A stretch of DNA of 11,647 nucleotides from an uncultured Treponema sp. (GCA_946611835.1 CAMOEE010000069.1:1-11647), one strand, 5' to 3'; numbered from the stretch's first letter, positions 1 to 6,380 are shown. The notes: generated from the sequence alone by a model not told the origin. A program made the numbers and translations.

Positions 1-40
1 TAAAGAAGTAAAGAAGTAAAGAAGTAAAGAAGTAAAGAAG
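1..40. repeat. Octanucleotide tandem repeat, (TAAAGAAG)x5
   Basis: Five perfect head-to-tail copies of TAAAGAAG run from the first base to position 40 and may continue outside the window. The last copy leads into a short perfect hairpin (AGAAG 36-40, loop TCG, CTTCT 44-48). All three plus-strand frames are stopped inside the array. One minus-strand frame reads through without a stop because the complement CTTCTTTA is open in that phase. Function unknown; an intergenic array is the simplest reading. Confidence 0.9.
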
Positions 41-106
41 TCGCTTCTACGGGCGGTGTTCGTAAGTGTCATTATTATGTTCGCCCCCTTTTTTAATTAT
101 GAGAAT

Positions 107-135
107 ATTCTAATACTGTTCGAGGATTTTTGCAA
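107..135 (-). promoter_or_regulatory. Sigma70-type promoter reading leftward
   Basis: On the minus strand, TTGCAA (130-135) and TAGAAT (107-112) are separated by exactly 17 bases, close to the housekeeping consensus. Transcription would start near position 100 and run off the left edge through the octamer repeat. An ATG at 70-72 follows, with AAGGGGG at 84-90 ahead of it. The target gene is outside the window or begins at its edge. The rest of 41-215 shows no other supportable feature. Confidence 0.5.
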
Positions 136-215
136 ATAGGGAGAAGGAGAGAATCAGAATCTACATTTCAGGATTAGCTCTTGATTTTTGAATCCGCTCG
201 GATTTTTGATTATTT

Positions 216-413
216 TTAGGCATATGAAGCCACCGTAGACTTGTAAGCGTTAATAAAATCCGCTTTTATAGCATTTACATCCGCACGGATTGCCCTTGAA
301 TCGGCAGATTCTTCTGAATGCGAATCATTATATTCTTGAGAAACCCCAAATAAGTCTATTACACTCATTACTCCATCAATAAAAGAAGGAGTAGCAAAAA
401 GAAAATCTGACAT
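216..413 (-). CDS. Small uncharacterised acidic protein, 65 residues
   Basis: I cannot assign a function. The evidence that it is real is good: ATG at 411-413 is preceded by GGGAGG with 8 bases of spacing, and a promoter with 17-base spacing lies just upstream. The N-terminal third is hydrophobic and aromatic (FLFATPSFIDGVMSVIDLFG) but has no positive charges before it, so it is neither a convincing signal peptide nor a clear membrane span. The middle is acidic and serine-rich (YNDSHSEESADSRA). The C-terminal part looks helical (AIRADVNAIKADFINAYKS). From memory, the pattern PSF-x2-G, then YN, then EAD-x2-A-x3-D resembles a scattered family of roughly 70-residue bacterial proteins of unknown role. 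It is transcribed in the same direction as dxs but from its own promoter. Confidence 0.75.
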   Translation of the reverse strand: MSDFLFATPSFIDGVMSVIDLFGVSQEYNDSHSEESADSRAIRADVNAIKADFINAYKSTVASYA

Positions 414-453
414 ATTTTTCGCCTCCCAAAACTATAACTTGTGTTCTCCAATA

Positions 454-482
454 AATATAGCACTATTTAATATAATTGGCAA
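454..482 (-). promoter_or_regulatory. Promoter of the 65-residue protein gene
   Basis: Minus-strand TTGCCA (477-482) and TATATT (454-459) are exactly 17 bases apart. The predicted start near 447 gives a leader of about 34 bases that contains the GGGAGG ribosome binding site. The promoter fits in the gap between the dxs stop (497) and the small gene, so that gene need not depend on dxs readthrough. Confidence 0.6.
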
Positions 483-496
483 ACACCACAGCATTA

Positions 497-2443
497 TTAT
501 AGCCCAACAAGCCTCTCCACAATCTTCCGGGCCGAAAGACCGGCATCATCGAGCACTTCCGCACGGCTTCCCTGACCGAAAAATCGCTCCGGGAAGGCAA
601 AGACCTTTACATTCCTGTAATCGTGCTCAAACAAAAGATTTTCAATATATTCGCCCACACCGCCTGTTTTAACTCCGTCCTCAATCACGGCGACTTTTTC
701 GTAATTCTTCGCAAGCGAGAGGAAATAATTTTCGTCGAAGGGCTTTATAAAGCGAAGAGAATAAATGTCAGTGTTCAGGCCTTTCTGAAGAAGGTTTCGT
801 GCAGCCACAAGAGTCTCGTCAAAAATGCCGCCGGTGCAGACCAAAAGCACTTTTTTAAAAGGCGATTTTTCAGAAGATTTTCCGCCATTTTCCTCAAAAT
901 CCACGCTCAGCTCAGGAGCAAACTCTGAGTTTTTAAGGAGCACTCCCCGCCCCTCACTAAGGCCCTGCTCAAAAGAAGGAAGCTCGCTTGGGCATGAGAG
1001 CTTGGGATAACGGATTGCCACAGGCTTTTTTGCATTCACGGCCCACATGAGGCAGAGGCTCAAATCAAGGGCAGTAGCTGGAGAGAGAAGAGCAATGTTG
1101 GGGACCGGGCGCAAAAGGGCTATGTCAAAGATTCCCTGATGAGTCTCCCCGTCATTGGGAACAGCCCCTGCCCTGTCAAACATAAAGATTACATGATGAT
1201 TGGAAAGGGCAACATCGTGGATAATCTGGTCAATCGCACGCTGAATAAAAGTTGAGTAAATGGCCACCACAGGAATCATTCCGCCACAGGCAAGCCCGCC
1301 CGCAAAAGTAACGGCATGTTCCTCTGCGATTCCCACATCGAAAAACCTGTCCGGGTAATGGCGGGCAAAGGTGTCAAGGCCTGTTCCCTTTGACATGGCC
1401 GCCGTAATCGCCATGATTTTGTCATTCTTTTCGGCCAGAGCCATGAGAGTATTGTTGAAAGCCTCGGTAAAGCTAAGGCTGTCGAATTTTTCCATTTTTC
1501 CGTCAGAAATCTGGAAGGGGCCGACTCCATGGAAGCTTGCGGGGTCGTTTTCGGCAGGGGAATAGCCCTTGCCTTTTTTTGTATGGATATGAACGATTAC
1601 CGGCTTCGGAAGGCGGCGTACACGGCGGAGATTATCTTCCAGTTTCTTTATATTGTGGCCGTCGAGGGGGCCTACATACTCAAATCCCAAATCGGCGAAG
1701 AAATTCGTGTTAAGGAAGAAGCCCTTCACAGCCCTTTTGAAGCGGTAAATGAGCTTTCCGATATGATGCCTTGAATTAGGAATTTTATCGACTATTCCGT
1801 CAACAAAGTAGCGGAAACGCTGATAAAATCCCGTCATGGTGAGGGAACTTAAATAGCGGGAAATGGCGCCGTTATTCGGGGAAATCGACATCTGATTGTC
1901 ATTGAGGACGATGATAAGATTTTTTGAAAGCTGGCCTGCATGGGCAAGTGCCTCATAGGCCAGCCCGCCGGTCAGAGCTCCGTCACCGATAACGACGACA
2001 ACCTTTCGGCTTTTGGGATTGCGTCCGGCCGCTCTCTGTTCTTTTTCGATTTTGTCCCAGGCAGTCAGAAGTCCCAGTCCCTGGGAAATTGAAGTTGAGG
2101 AATGGCCGTTGTCAAAATAATCATGCTGGCTTTCTACACGGCGGGTAAAACCTGAAAGGCCTCCGTGTTTTCTGAGAGAAGAAAAATCTTTGTAGCGGCC
2201 GGTCAGGATTTTGTGAGTGTAGCACTGATGGCTCACATCGAAAATTATCGCATCCTCGGGGCTGTCAAAAACCCGGTGAAGGGCAATAGTAAGCTCAACA
2301 ACACCAAGGTTGCTGGCAAGATGCCCGCCGTTTTTTGCCACGGTCTCGATTATCCGCTTTCGTATTTCCTCACAAAGCCCCGGAAGCTCTTTTTCCGGAA
2401 CTTTTTTTAAATCTGCCGGAGAAGCAATCTTTGAAAGAATCGT
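497..2443 (-). CDS. dxs: 1-deoxy-D-xylulose-5-phosphate synthase, non-AUG start
   Basis: DXS condenses pyruvate and glyceraldehyde 3-phosphate to deoxyxylulose 5-phosphate using thiamine diphosphate, the entry step of the MEP isoprenoid pathway and a source for thiamine and pyridoxal synthesis. Cytosolic dimer. Visible motifs, numbered for a 648-residue protein: GGHLASNLG around 40, GHSSTSIS around 114, the thiamine diphosphate motif GDGALTGG around 153 with downstream NDNQMSIS, then the pyrimidine-binding and transketolase C-terminal domains (EEHAVTFAGG, DRAGAVPNDGETHQG). The first ATG, GTG or TTG is the GTG at 2341, which would cut off conserved N-terminal sequence. The open frame upstream encodes ILSKIASPADLKKV, a typical DXS beginning, directly after ACG at 2441-2443. 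AGGAG (2452-2456) lies 8 bases before that ACG, and TGA at 2468-2470 closes the frame. ATT at 2438-2440 is an alternative start. Possible -10 TATACT at 2484-2489 without a good -35. A lysine/serine-rich stretch of about 20 residues precedes the C-terminal domain. Identity is certain; the start is inferred. Confidence 0.95.
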   Translation of the reverse strand, partial: TILSKIASPADLKKVPEKELPGLCEEIRKRIIETVAKNGGHLASNLGVVELTIALHRVFDSPEDAIIFDVSHQCYTHKILTGRYKDFSSLRKHGGLSGFTRRVESQHDYFDNGHSSTSISQGLGLLTAWDKIEKEQRAAGRNPKSRKVVVVIGDGALTGGLAYEALAHAGQLSKNLIIVLNDNQMSISPNNGAISRYLSSLTMTGFYQRFRYFVDGIVDKIPNSRHHIGKLIYRFKRAVKGFFLNTNFFADLGFEYVGPLDGHNIKKLEDNLRRVRRLPKPVIVHIHTKKGKGYSPAENDPASFHGVGPFQISDGKMEKFDSLSFTEAFNNTLMALAEKNDKIMAITAAMSKGTGLDTFARHYPDRFFDVGIAEEHAVTFAGGLACGGMIPVVAIYSTFIQRAIDQIIHDVALSNHHVIFMFDRAGAVPNDGETHQGIFDIALLRPVPNIALLSPATALDLSLCLMWAVNAKKPVAIRYPKLSCPSELPSFEQGLSEGRGVLLKNSEFAPELSVDFEENGGKSSEKSPFKKVLLVCTGGIFDETLVAARNLLQKGLNTDIYSLRFIKPFDENYFLSLAKNYEKVAVIEDGVKTGGVGEYIENLLFEHDYRNVKVFAFPERFFGQGSRAEVLDDAGLSARKIVERLVGL

Positions 2444-2488
2444 AGCCGAATCTCCTGTATTCTGATTTCAGTTCAGATACATCAGTAT

Positions 2489-2527
2489 AAAAAAAAGACC
2501 GCGTAAAGTACGAAACTTTGGCGGTCT
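2489..2527 (-). terminator. Rho-independent terminator after the 29-residue ribosomal protein gene
   Basis: On the minus strand AGACCGC pairs perfectly with GCGGTCT (2521-2527 with 2496-2502). An inner AAAGT/ACTTT stem closes a TTCGT loop, and eight T residues follow (2496-2489). It lies about 60 bases past the stop of the upstream gene and before dxs, separating the two units. The T-run also forms the first base of a possible dxs -10 box (TATACT). Confidence 0.85.
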
Positions 2528-2587
2528 CTTTTGACAAAGAAGAATAGCTCAAAAGCCTGCTTTTAAGCAGAAAGGCTTGTCAAACTA

Positions 2588-2677
2588 TTACTTACTCTTA
2601 TGTCGGTTTCTTCTAAGCATCTTCTTTCGCTTATGAGTAGCAATCTTCTGACGCTTTCGTTTTTTTCCACAAGGCAC
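2588..2677 (-). CDS. COX24/AURKAIP1-type (mS38/bS22-like) ribosomal protein, 29 residues
   Basis: This tiny gene starts with GTG (2675-2677), preceded by AAGGAG (2685-2690) at 7 bases. The product, MPCGKKRKRQKIATHKRKKM followed by LRRNRHKSK, is almost entirely lysine, arginine and histidine. It matches the short conserved block of the COX24/AURKAIP1 domain, found in mitochondrial small-subunit protein mS38 and bacterial counterparts such as mycobacterial bS22. Such proteins bind rRNA in the small subunit; that role here is inferred from the family. It has its own promoter and a strong terminator, and lies 80 bases downstream of rpoZ, so it forms or ends a small transcription/translation unit. 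It is below the length cut-off of many gene finders. Confidence 0.85.
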   Translation of the reverse strand: MPCGKKRKRQKIATHKRKKMLRRNRHKSK

Positions 2678-2707
2678 GATGGCACTCCTTAGTCTCGAAT
2701 TGGATTT

Positions 2708-2736
2708 ATTATTAACAAAAGTTGCCCCTTAGTCAA
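2708..2736 (-). promoter_or_regulatory. Promoter of the 29-residue ribosomal protein gene
   Basis: Minus-strand TTGACT (2731-2736) is followed after 17 bases by AATAAT (2708-2713), or after 16 bases by TAATAA (2709-2714). The start would fall near 2700, giving a leader of about 20-25 bases with the AAGGAG site. The -35 box sits in a small hairpin (CCCTT-GACT-AAGGG) that could also act as a weak stop for rpoZ transcripts. Confidence 0.55.
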
Positions 2737-2757
2737 GGGCTGCTTTTATATCCTGAT

Positions 2758-2955
2758 TTATTTGTCTTCAATACGACGATACTGAATATCCTCGTTGAAG
2801 AGCTGTTTTGCTGCGAGAGAAACAACCTTTCCGTCATTCTCTTCGATGCGCTCGTCTTTTGTCATGGCAAGCTGATATGCACGATGGCTTGCCGCAACTG
2901 TAGCTTCATAAATATTGCCGCTGAATTTTACGGTCTTTTCCAAAGGAAAAATCAT
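2758..2955 (-). CDS. rpoZ: DNA-directed RNA polymerase subunit omega, short form
   Basis: Omega assists beta-prime folding and RNA polymerase assembly. The 65-residue product is shorter than the E. coli protein (91 residues) but has the family pattern: an N-terminal strand-like segment, then AASHRAYQLA (residues 22-31) corresponding to the conserved A-x2-RA-x-QL helix, and a second helix VVSLAAKQLF. The ATG at 2953-2955 has an upstream AAGGGG with 11 bases of spacing, which is rather long. A near-perfect promoter precedes it. It is followed by the 29-residue ribosomal protein gene, a sensible pairing of two small information-processing genes. The assignment rests on a short motif and on similarity to Treponema omega proteins as I remember them. 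Confidence 0.75.
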   Translation of the reverse strand: MIFPLEKTVKFSGNIYEATVAASHRAYQLAMTKDERIEENDGKVVSLAAKQLFNEDIQYRRIEDK

Positions 2956-2986
2956 TATAACGCTATCCCCTTAAAGTGATTCTAAT

Positions 2987-3015
2987 ATTTTATAAGAAGT
3001 TATCCGTTGTGTCAA
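2987..3015 (-). promoter_or_regulatory. Strong sigma70-type promoter for rpoZ
   Basis: A consensus -35 TTGACA (3010-3015) and a -10 TAAAAT (2987-2992) are spaced by 17 bases on the minus strand. The start is predicted near 2980, with a leader of about 25 bases. It is the best match to consensus in the window, as expected for a constitutive core gene. Confidence 0.75.
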
Positions 3016-3030
3016 TAATATTTGAAAGAC

Positions 3031-3059
3031 AAAAGCCACCTTTTACAAAGGTTTCTTTT
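3031..3059. terminator. Hairpin after the MBL-fold gene, candidate terminator
   Basis: ACCTTT (3038-3043) pairs with AAAGGT (3047-3052) across a 3-base loop. The stem extends past a 2x2 internal loop by AAAAG (3031-3035) with CTTTT (3055-3059). It lies just past the stop of the MBL-fold gene and before the rpoZ promoter. The U-tract is better on the plus strand (about 3055-3064) than on the minus strand, where the T residues are partly in the stem, so efficiency in the needed direction is uncertain. Confidence 0.45.
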
Positions 3060-3064
3060 TTCTT

Positions 3065-4015
3065 TCAATCTTTTATCTTCCAAACCATTTTGTTTGCTTC
3101 TATAAAATACTGTATTTTTCCGGCTTCGTAGAGTCCTGAAAGATATGAGCGCAGGGTGCTTCCGATAAGGCAGTACTGGCTGGTCTTCAAGACGATTCCG
3201 CTCCTGTCTGCGACGGCCTTGAGCAAGTCTTCCATTGTTTTCGGGCTTTTCAGCTCATCCACAATCATGTCCTCGGTCTCCAAAATCGCAAGCAGGTTCA
3301 GCTCGGCGATTCCCTCTACGTTGTCCGTGATGTCGCCGTGCCCCGGAATGAAAAAATCAGCCTCATACTGAGAAATCTTCATCAGGGACTCTTTTGTCTT
3401 TGTCTCGTCGAGAAGATACTGAATCCAGTGTTTTTTGATTGAATTCCGCCCGGAGAGCACATCACCGGCAAAAAATACTTTCTTTCCGTCCGTGTCAGTC
3501 AGCAAAAAACCGACCTGATCGACATAATGCCCCGGAAGGGAAATCACTTCGAGGGAAATCTGGCCATCCTTGCAGGGAATTTTGATTTTTTCCTCGCCGT
3601 CAAAGACCCTTGTAACACGGCAGGCCTCGGCAAGCAGGTATTTCGAGCGTATGTCATGGATGGCTTTTCCGCCCCAGACAAGCTGGGTCTCAATCTCAGG
3701 GAATTCCATGAGATAGGCCTCCCCTTTTGAAGCCCAGACCTGACAGCCGGTCTTCCGCACCAGGAAGGAATTTCCGCCGCAATGGTCAGCATGGGAATGA
3801 GTGTTCAGAATGACCTTAAGGCTGTAATCAGGGAAATTCTCGCCGATAAAATCCAGGACCCTGGCACCGCTGGTCTCGTCATTGCCGGAATCTACTATAT
3901 AGATACATTTTTCCCCGCTCTCAGACTCAAAGCGGATAAGGCCCAGGTTAGTCGGCATTTTAAGATAAGAGATATGAGATGTTAATTGCACAAGCTGTTC
4001 GTTAGTGACTGACAT
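3065..4015 (-). CDS. Metallo-beta-lactamase-fold hydrolase
   Basis: The 316-residue protein has the full metal ligand set of the MBL superfamily: HSHADH at 73-78, H163 in PGHYVDQVG, D185 in FAGDVL and H226 in IPGHGD. A two-metal hydrolase of the glyoxalase II/beta-lactamase-like group is therefore likely. The catalytic domain covers about 12-235. The C-terminal 80 residues (MEDLLKAVADRSGIV, YLSGLYEAGKIQYF) look like a small winged-helix-type domain, as in several MBL proteins of the LACTB2-like group. No signal peptide or membrane segment, so cytosolic. Substrate unknown. ATG at 4013-4015 follows GAGG at 8 bases. A TATAAT at 4028-4033 lies upstream but lacks a good -35. It is 135 bases from recJ, separated by a structured repeat, so co-transcription with recJ is possible but unproven. 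Confidence 0.88.
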   Translation of the reverse strand: MSVTNEQLVQLTSHISYLKMPTNLGLIRFESESGEKCIYIVDSGNDETSGARVLDFIGENFPDYSLKVILNTHSHADHCGGNSFLVRKTGCQVWASKGEAYLMEFPEIETQLVWGGKAIHDIRSKYLLAEACRVTRVFDGEEKIKIPCKDGQISLEVISLPGHYVDQVGFLLTDTDGKKVFFAGDVLSGRNSIKKHWIQYLLDETKTKESLMKISQYEADFFIPGHGDITDNVEGIAELNLLAILETEDMIVDELKSPKTMEDLLKAVADRSGIVLKTSQYCLIGSTLRSYLSGLYEAGKIQYFIEANKMVWKIKD

Positions 4016-4040
4016 TGATTTTTCCTCATTATAGTGCTAG

Positions 4041-4148
4041 GGCATGGAGCACCGCGAAGCGTTCCGAAGGAATGAGCGTTAGCGAAGTGCGTAACGCCCG
4101 ACCCGCAAAGCGGGGAGCACCCTAATTCCTAATTCCTAATTCCGCATT
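4041..4148. repeat. Structured intergenic repeat element with three hairpins and an AATTCCT tail
   Basis: The 135-base gap between recJ and the MBL-fold gene is much more GC-rich than other gaps and strongly folded. Stem 1 is CGTTCC/GGAATG (4060-4065 with 4069-4074, one G-U pair). Stem 2 is GCGTTA/TAACGC (4076-4081 with 4092-4097). Stem 3 is CCCGC/GCGGG (4102-4106 with 4110-4114). GGAGCACC occurs as a direct repeat near both ends (4046-4053 and 4114-4121). The right end is a run of CTAATTC heptamers whose last 18 bases recur upstream of recO. It resembles REP-like or MITE-like dispersed elements. No coding potential was seen. Confidence 0.7.
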
Positions 4149-4150
4149 AT

Positions 4151-6289
4151 TTACAAACTCTTCCTAATGTCCGTGATAATCAGCTGGGGAGTCTCAACGC
4201 CGTTAAAGCAGTTTCGCCCCACCTGATAAAGGACATCGACCAGATCGCCCTTGTCAAAATCCCTGTGCAGGCTCTCGGCCCCGCCCCAGTACATGGCCGG
4301 CCACTTAGTCCTTCCCAGGTCAAAAGTGAGCTTTAAGTGCTGCCGCTCAGTCTTTCCGATTACGGCGGCGTCACAAATTCTAAGGCTCCGGCTCATAAAA
4401 GTCAGCTCACGGTTTTCCTCGCCATAAGGCTCAAAATCATCGACAATCGAAAGCAAGTCAGGCTTTAAATAGTCGCTGGGAATCTCGGCATCAATGTTTA
4501 TCTGCTCGGCCTCGGAAGAAGAAAGCTCTATTTCAGGAACGAATTTGTCCAGCGCCGCAAGGAAATCATTCAGCCGCTCCTTTTTGAAGGTAAAGCCCGC
4601 CGCATAAGCGTGACCGCCGTAGCTGACGAACAAATCCGACATTTTATCCAGCAAAGAAAGGACCTCAAAGCCCCGGCAGCTCCGCATTGAGCCTATTGCG
4701 TTCTCGTCAACAAAAGTGATTGCCATGGCAGGAATATCGTAGACATTCACAAGCTTGCCGGCGATTGTGCCCGACACGCCCCGGTTAATGCGCTCGTCGA
4801 TAATCACGCAGAGCTTTCCGCCGTACTTCTCTATGCTCTCTTTTGCCTGCATGGCCGCATAATTCCAGCCCTCGCTGCCAAGAGCCTTTCGCTCATTGTT
4901 CATCTCGATGATTTTTCTGGCTATTTCGGTGCGTTTTCCGGCATCTTTTTCAAGGAAAAGCTCAAGGCCAATCTCAGGCTGCCCCAGCCGGCCTGTCGCA
5001 TTCAGGGCCGGGTTTATGTTCCATGACAAATCAGTGGCGTTGATTCGCTTTCCCAGCAGCCCCTGCATTGAAAGAAGCTCACGCAAGCCTTCCCGGGCAT
5101 TCCCCTTGTTCATGGAGGCGATTCCGTGGCGGATAAAGATTCGATTTTCATTTTTGAGCGGCATGATGTCCGCCAGGGCGGCCAGGGCCACGAGCTGCAA
5201 ATCCCTCTCGTTGGCCTTTGCATATGACGGGAACTGCTTTAAAAGCTGGGCATTCACGAAAGTGACGAATATATTGAAGAAACCCTTGATTTCGGTATTC
5301 TGCTCCGGGTTGTAGCGGGCAAGCTTTGACTTTGACTTTAGGGATGTAAGGCTTTCCGTTGCCATAGAGGGGAAAAGCTTTGAAACCTCGCCCCGCAAGT
5401 CCATGAAGTTGAACTCAGCCCCATTTCCGAAAATCTGGGAGAGCAGAGAAGCCGTTGATTTTTCGTCCCAGACAAAAATCTGCTGGCCCCGCAAAAAATC
5501 CACGAGCTTTGTGTCGGAAATTGATGTCCCGGCCCTCACCTTGAGTGAAAGGCTTCCCTTTTCGACCAGGTTCTGTAGTTTGAGGACTTCGACAAGGCAG
5601 TCTTCCCCGTCCGGAGAAGCAGTCGCAGACAGAAGGGCGACCTCGTTCTTGTAAAGCCCGCTGGCAGCAAAACGAAGGGCTGTCACGACCTTATAAACGA
5701 CGGCACAGCCTGAAATATCCTTGAAGGGGTAGCCGGAGTCCTCGCATTTTGGGTTTACGATAATCGCAGGGCTGGGCAAAACTTCTGGCGGCGTGTGATG
5801 ATCAATTACGATTACATCCATGCCCTTTTCGGCGGCGTACGCTATTTCCTCCACATTGGAGATTCCGCAGTCAACCGTGATTACAAGGGAGCCGAAATTC
5901 TTCTCGAACTCGTCCACCGCGTTCTTGTTGAGGCCGTAAGGGTCCGTTCCGCCGGGGAGCCGCCAGCTGACATTGATTCCAAGTGAGGTGAGGCAGTCAT
6001 AAAGAAGGGCCGTCGATGTGATTCCGTCAACATCACGGTCACCGAAAATCAGGACATTCTCACCCTCATCCTTTGCCTGCAAAATCCTGTCTACGGCATC
6101 CTCCATGTTCGCAAAAAGAAAGGGATTGTGCATGAAGCGCAAATCATCCTCAAGGAAGAACTGGACATCTGCCCCCTCTGTGATTCCCCTGCGCGCAAGA
6201 ATGGCAGCCGTCAGGGCATTCACGCCAAATTTATCGTACAGCGAGCCAACATCCTCGCGTGTAATCTTCTTTTTAATCCAATTTTTCAT
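4151..6289 (-). CDS. recJ: Single-stranded-DNA-specific exonuclease RecJ with an inserted domain
   Basis: RecJ degrades single-stranded DNA 5' to 3' in RecF-pathway recombination and in mismatch and base-excision repair. Cytosolic. DHH-family motifs are present: GDRDVDG at 83-89 (usually GDYDVDG, so arginine replaces tyrosine while the DxD is kept), D140 in TVDCG, IDHH at 162-165, LADIMPL around 372-378, DHHA1 signature GGHAYAAGF at 558-566, and an OB-like C-terminal domain from about 600. At 712 residues it is longer than the usual 550-600. The excess lies at about 212-358, between the DHH lobe and the ALADIMPL motif, and looks like a degenerate DnaQ-type exonuclease domain. ATG 6287-6289 has only a weak GGA upstream. 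The stop abuts a dispersed repeat. It is divergent from the EAL gene and shares a 91-base promoter region with it. Confidence 0.93.
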   Translation of the reverse strand: MKNWIKKKITREDVGSLYDKFGVNALTAAILARRGITEGADVQFFLEDDLRFMHNPFLFANMEDAVDRILQAKDEGENVLIFGDRDVDGITSTALLYDCLTSLGINVSWRLPGGTDPYGLNKNAVDEFEKNFGSLVITVDCGISNVEEIAYAAEKGMDVIVIDHHTPPEVLPSPAIIVNPKCEDSGYPFKDISGCAVVYKVVTALRFAASGLYKNEVALLSATASPDGEDCLVEVLKLQNLVEKGSLSLKVRAGTSISDTKLVDFLRGQQIFVWDEKSTASLLSQIFGNGAEFNFMDLRGEVSKLFPSMATESLTSLKSKSKLARYNPEQNTEIKGFFNIFVTFVNAQLLKQFPSYAKANERDLQLVALAALADIMPLKNENRIFIRHGIASMNKGNAREGLRELLSMQGLLGKRINATDLSWNINPALNATGRLGQPEIGLELFLEKDAGKRTEIARKIIEMNNERKALGSEGWNYAAMQAKESIEKYGGKLCVIIDERINRGVSGTIAGKLVNVYDIPAMAITFVDENAIGSMRSCRGFEVLSLLDKMSDLFVSYGGHAYAAGFTFKKERLNDFLAALDKFVPEIELSSSEAEQINIDAEIPSDYLKPDLLSIVDDFEPYGEENRELTFMSRSLRICDAAVIGKTERQHLKLTFDLGRTKWPAMYWGGAESLHRDFDKGDLVDVLYQVGRNCFNGVETPQLIITDIRKSL

Positions 6290-6329
6290 GATAATTCCGA
6301 CAAGAGATTAGCATAAAAAGAAAAAAAAA

Positions 6330-6359
6330 TATATAGAAAAAATTTTTACTTTATTTCAA
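6330..6359 (-). promoter_or_regulatory. Candidate recJ promoter
   Basis: Minus-strand TTGAAA (6354-6359) and TATATA (6330-6335) are 18 bases apart; shifting by one gives CTATAT with 17. The start would be near 6323, with a leader of about 34 bases. The region is very AT-rich, so chance matches are easier here than elsewhere. The boxes interleave with the opposing promoter of the EAL gene. Confidence 0.45.
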
Positions 6360-6373
6360 TGTTATGTTATAAT
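6345..6373 (+). promoter_or_regulatory. Promoter of the EAL gene, predicting a leaderless mRNA
   Basis: TTTACT (6345-6350), 17 bases, then a perfect TATAAT (6368-6373) with an upstream TG one base away (extended -10). Only 7 bases (TTTTAGC) lie between the -10 box and the ATG at 6381, so transcription should begin at or one base before the start codon. No Shine-Dalgarno sequence is present, which agrees with leaderless translation. Confidence 0.65.
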
Positions 6374-6380
6374 TTTTAGC

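Noticed and set aside
191..207. Hairpin AATCCG-CT-CGGATT followed by T residues on the plus strand, like a terminator.
   Set aside because: The stem has only a two-base nominal loop, there is no plus-strand gene upstream in the window, and on the minus strand the hairpin is not followed by T residues.
1276..1530. 84-codon minus-strand frame inside dxs.
   Set aside because: Overlapping alternate frame of dxs with no start signals.
2370..2552. Minus-strand open frame of 60 codons overlapping the dxs 5' end, which could suggest a frameshifted dxs N-terminus.
   Set aside because: It runs through the terminator hairpin and is in another frame; its translation does not resemble DXS, whereas the correct dxs frame gives a full N-terminus without any shift.
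4028..4033. Perfect TATAAT upstream of the MBL-fold gene as its promoter.
   Set aside because: No acceptable -35 at 16-19 bases and no TG extension; a start there would cut into the ribosome binding site. Kept only as a remark.
4896..5315. 139-codon open frame on the plus strand inside recJ.
   Set aside because: Antisense shadow of a well-conserved coding region; no ribosome binding site or recognisable domain.
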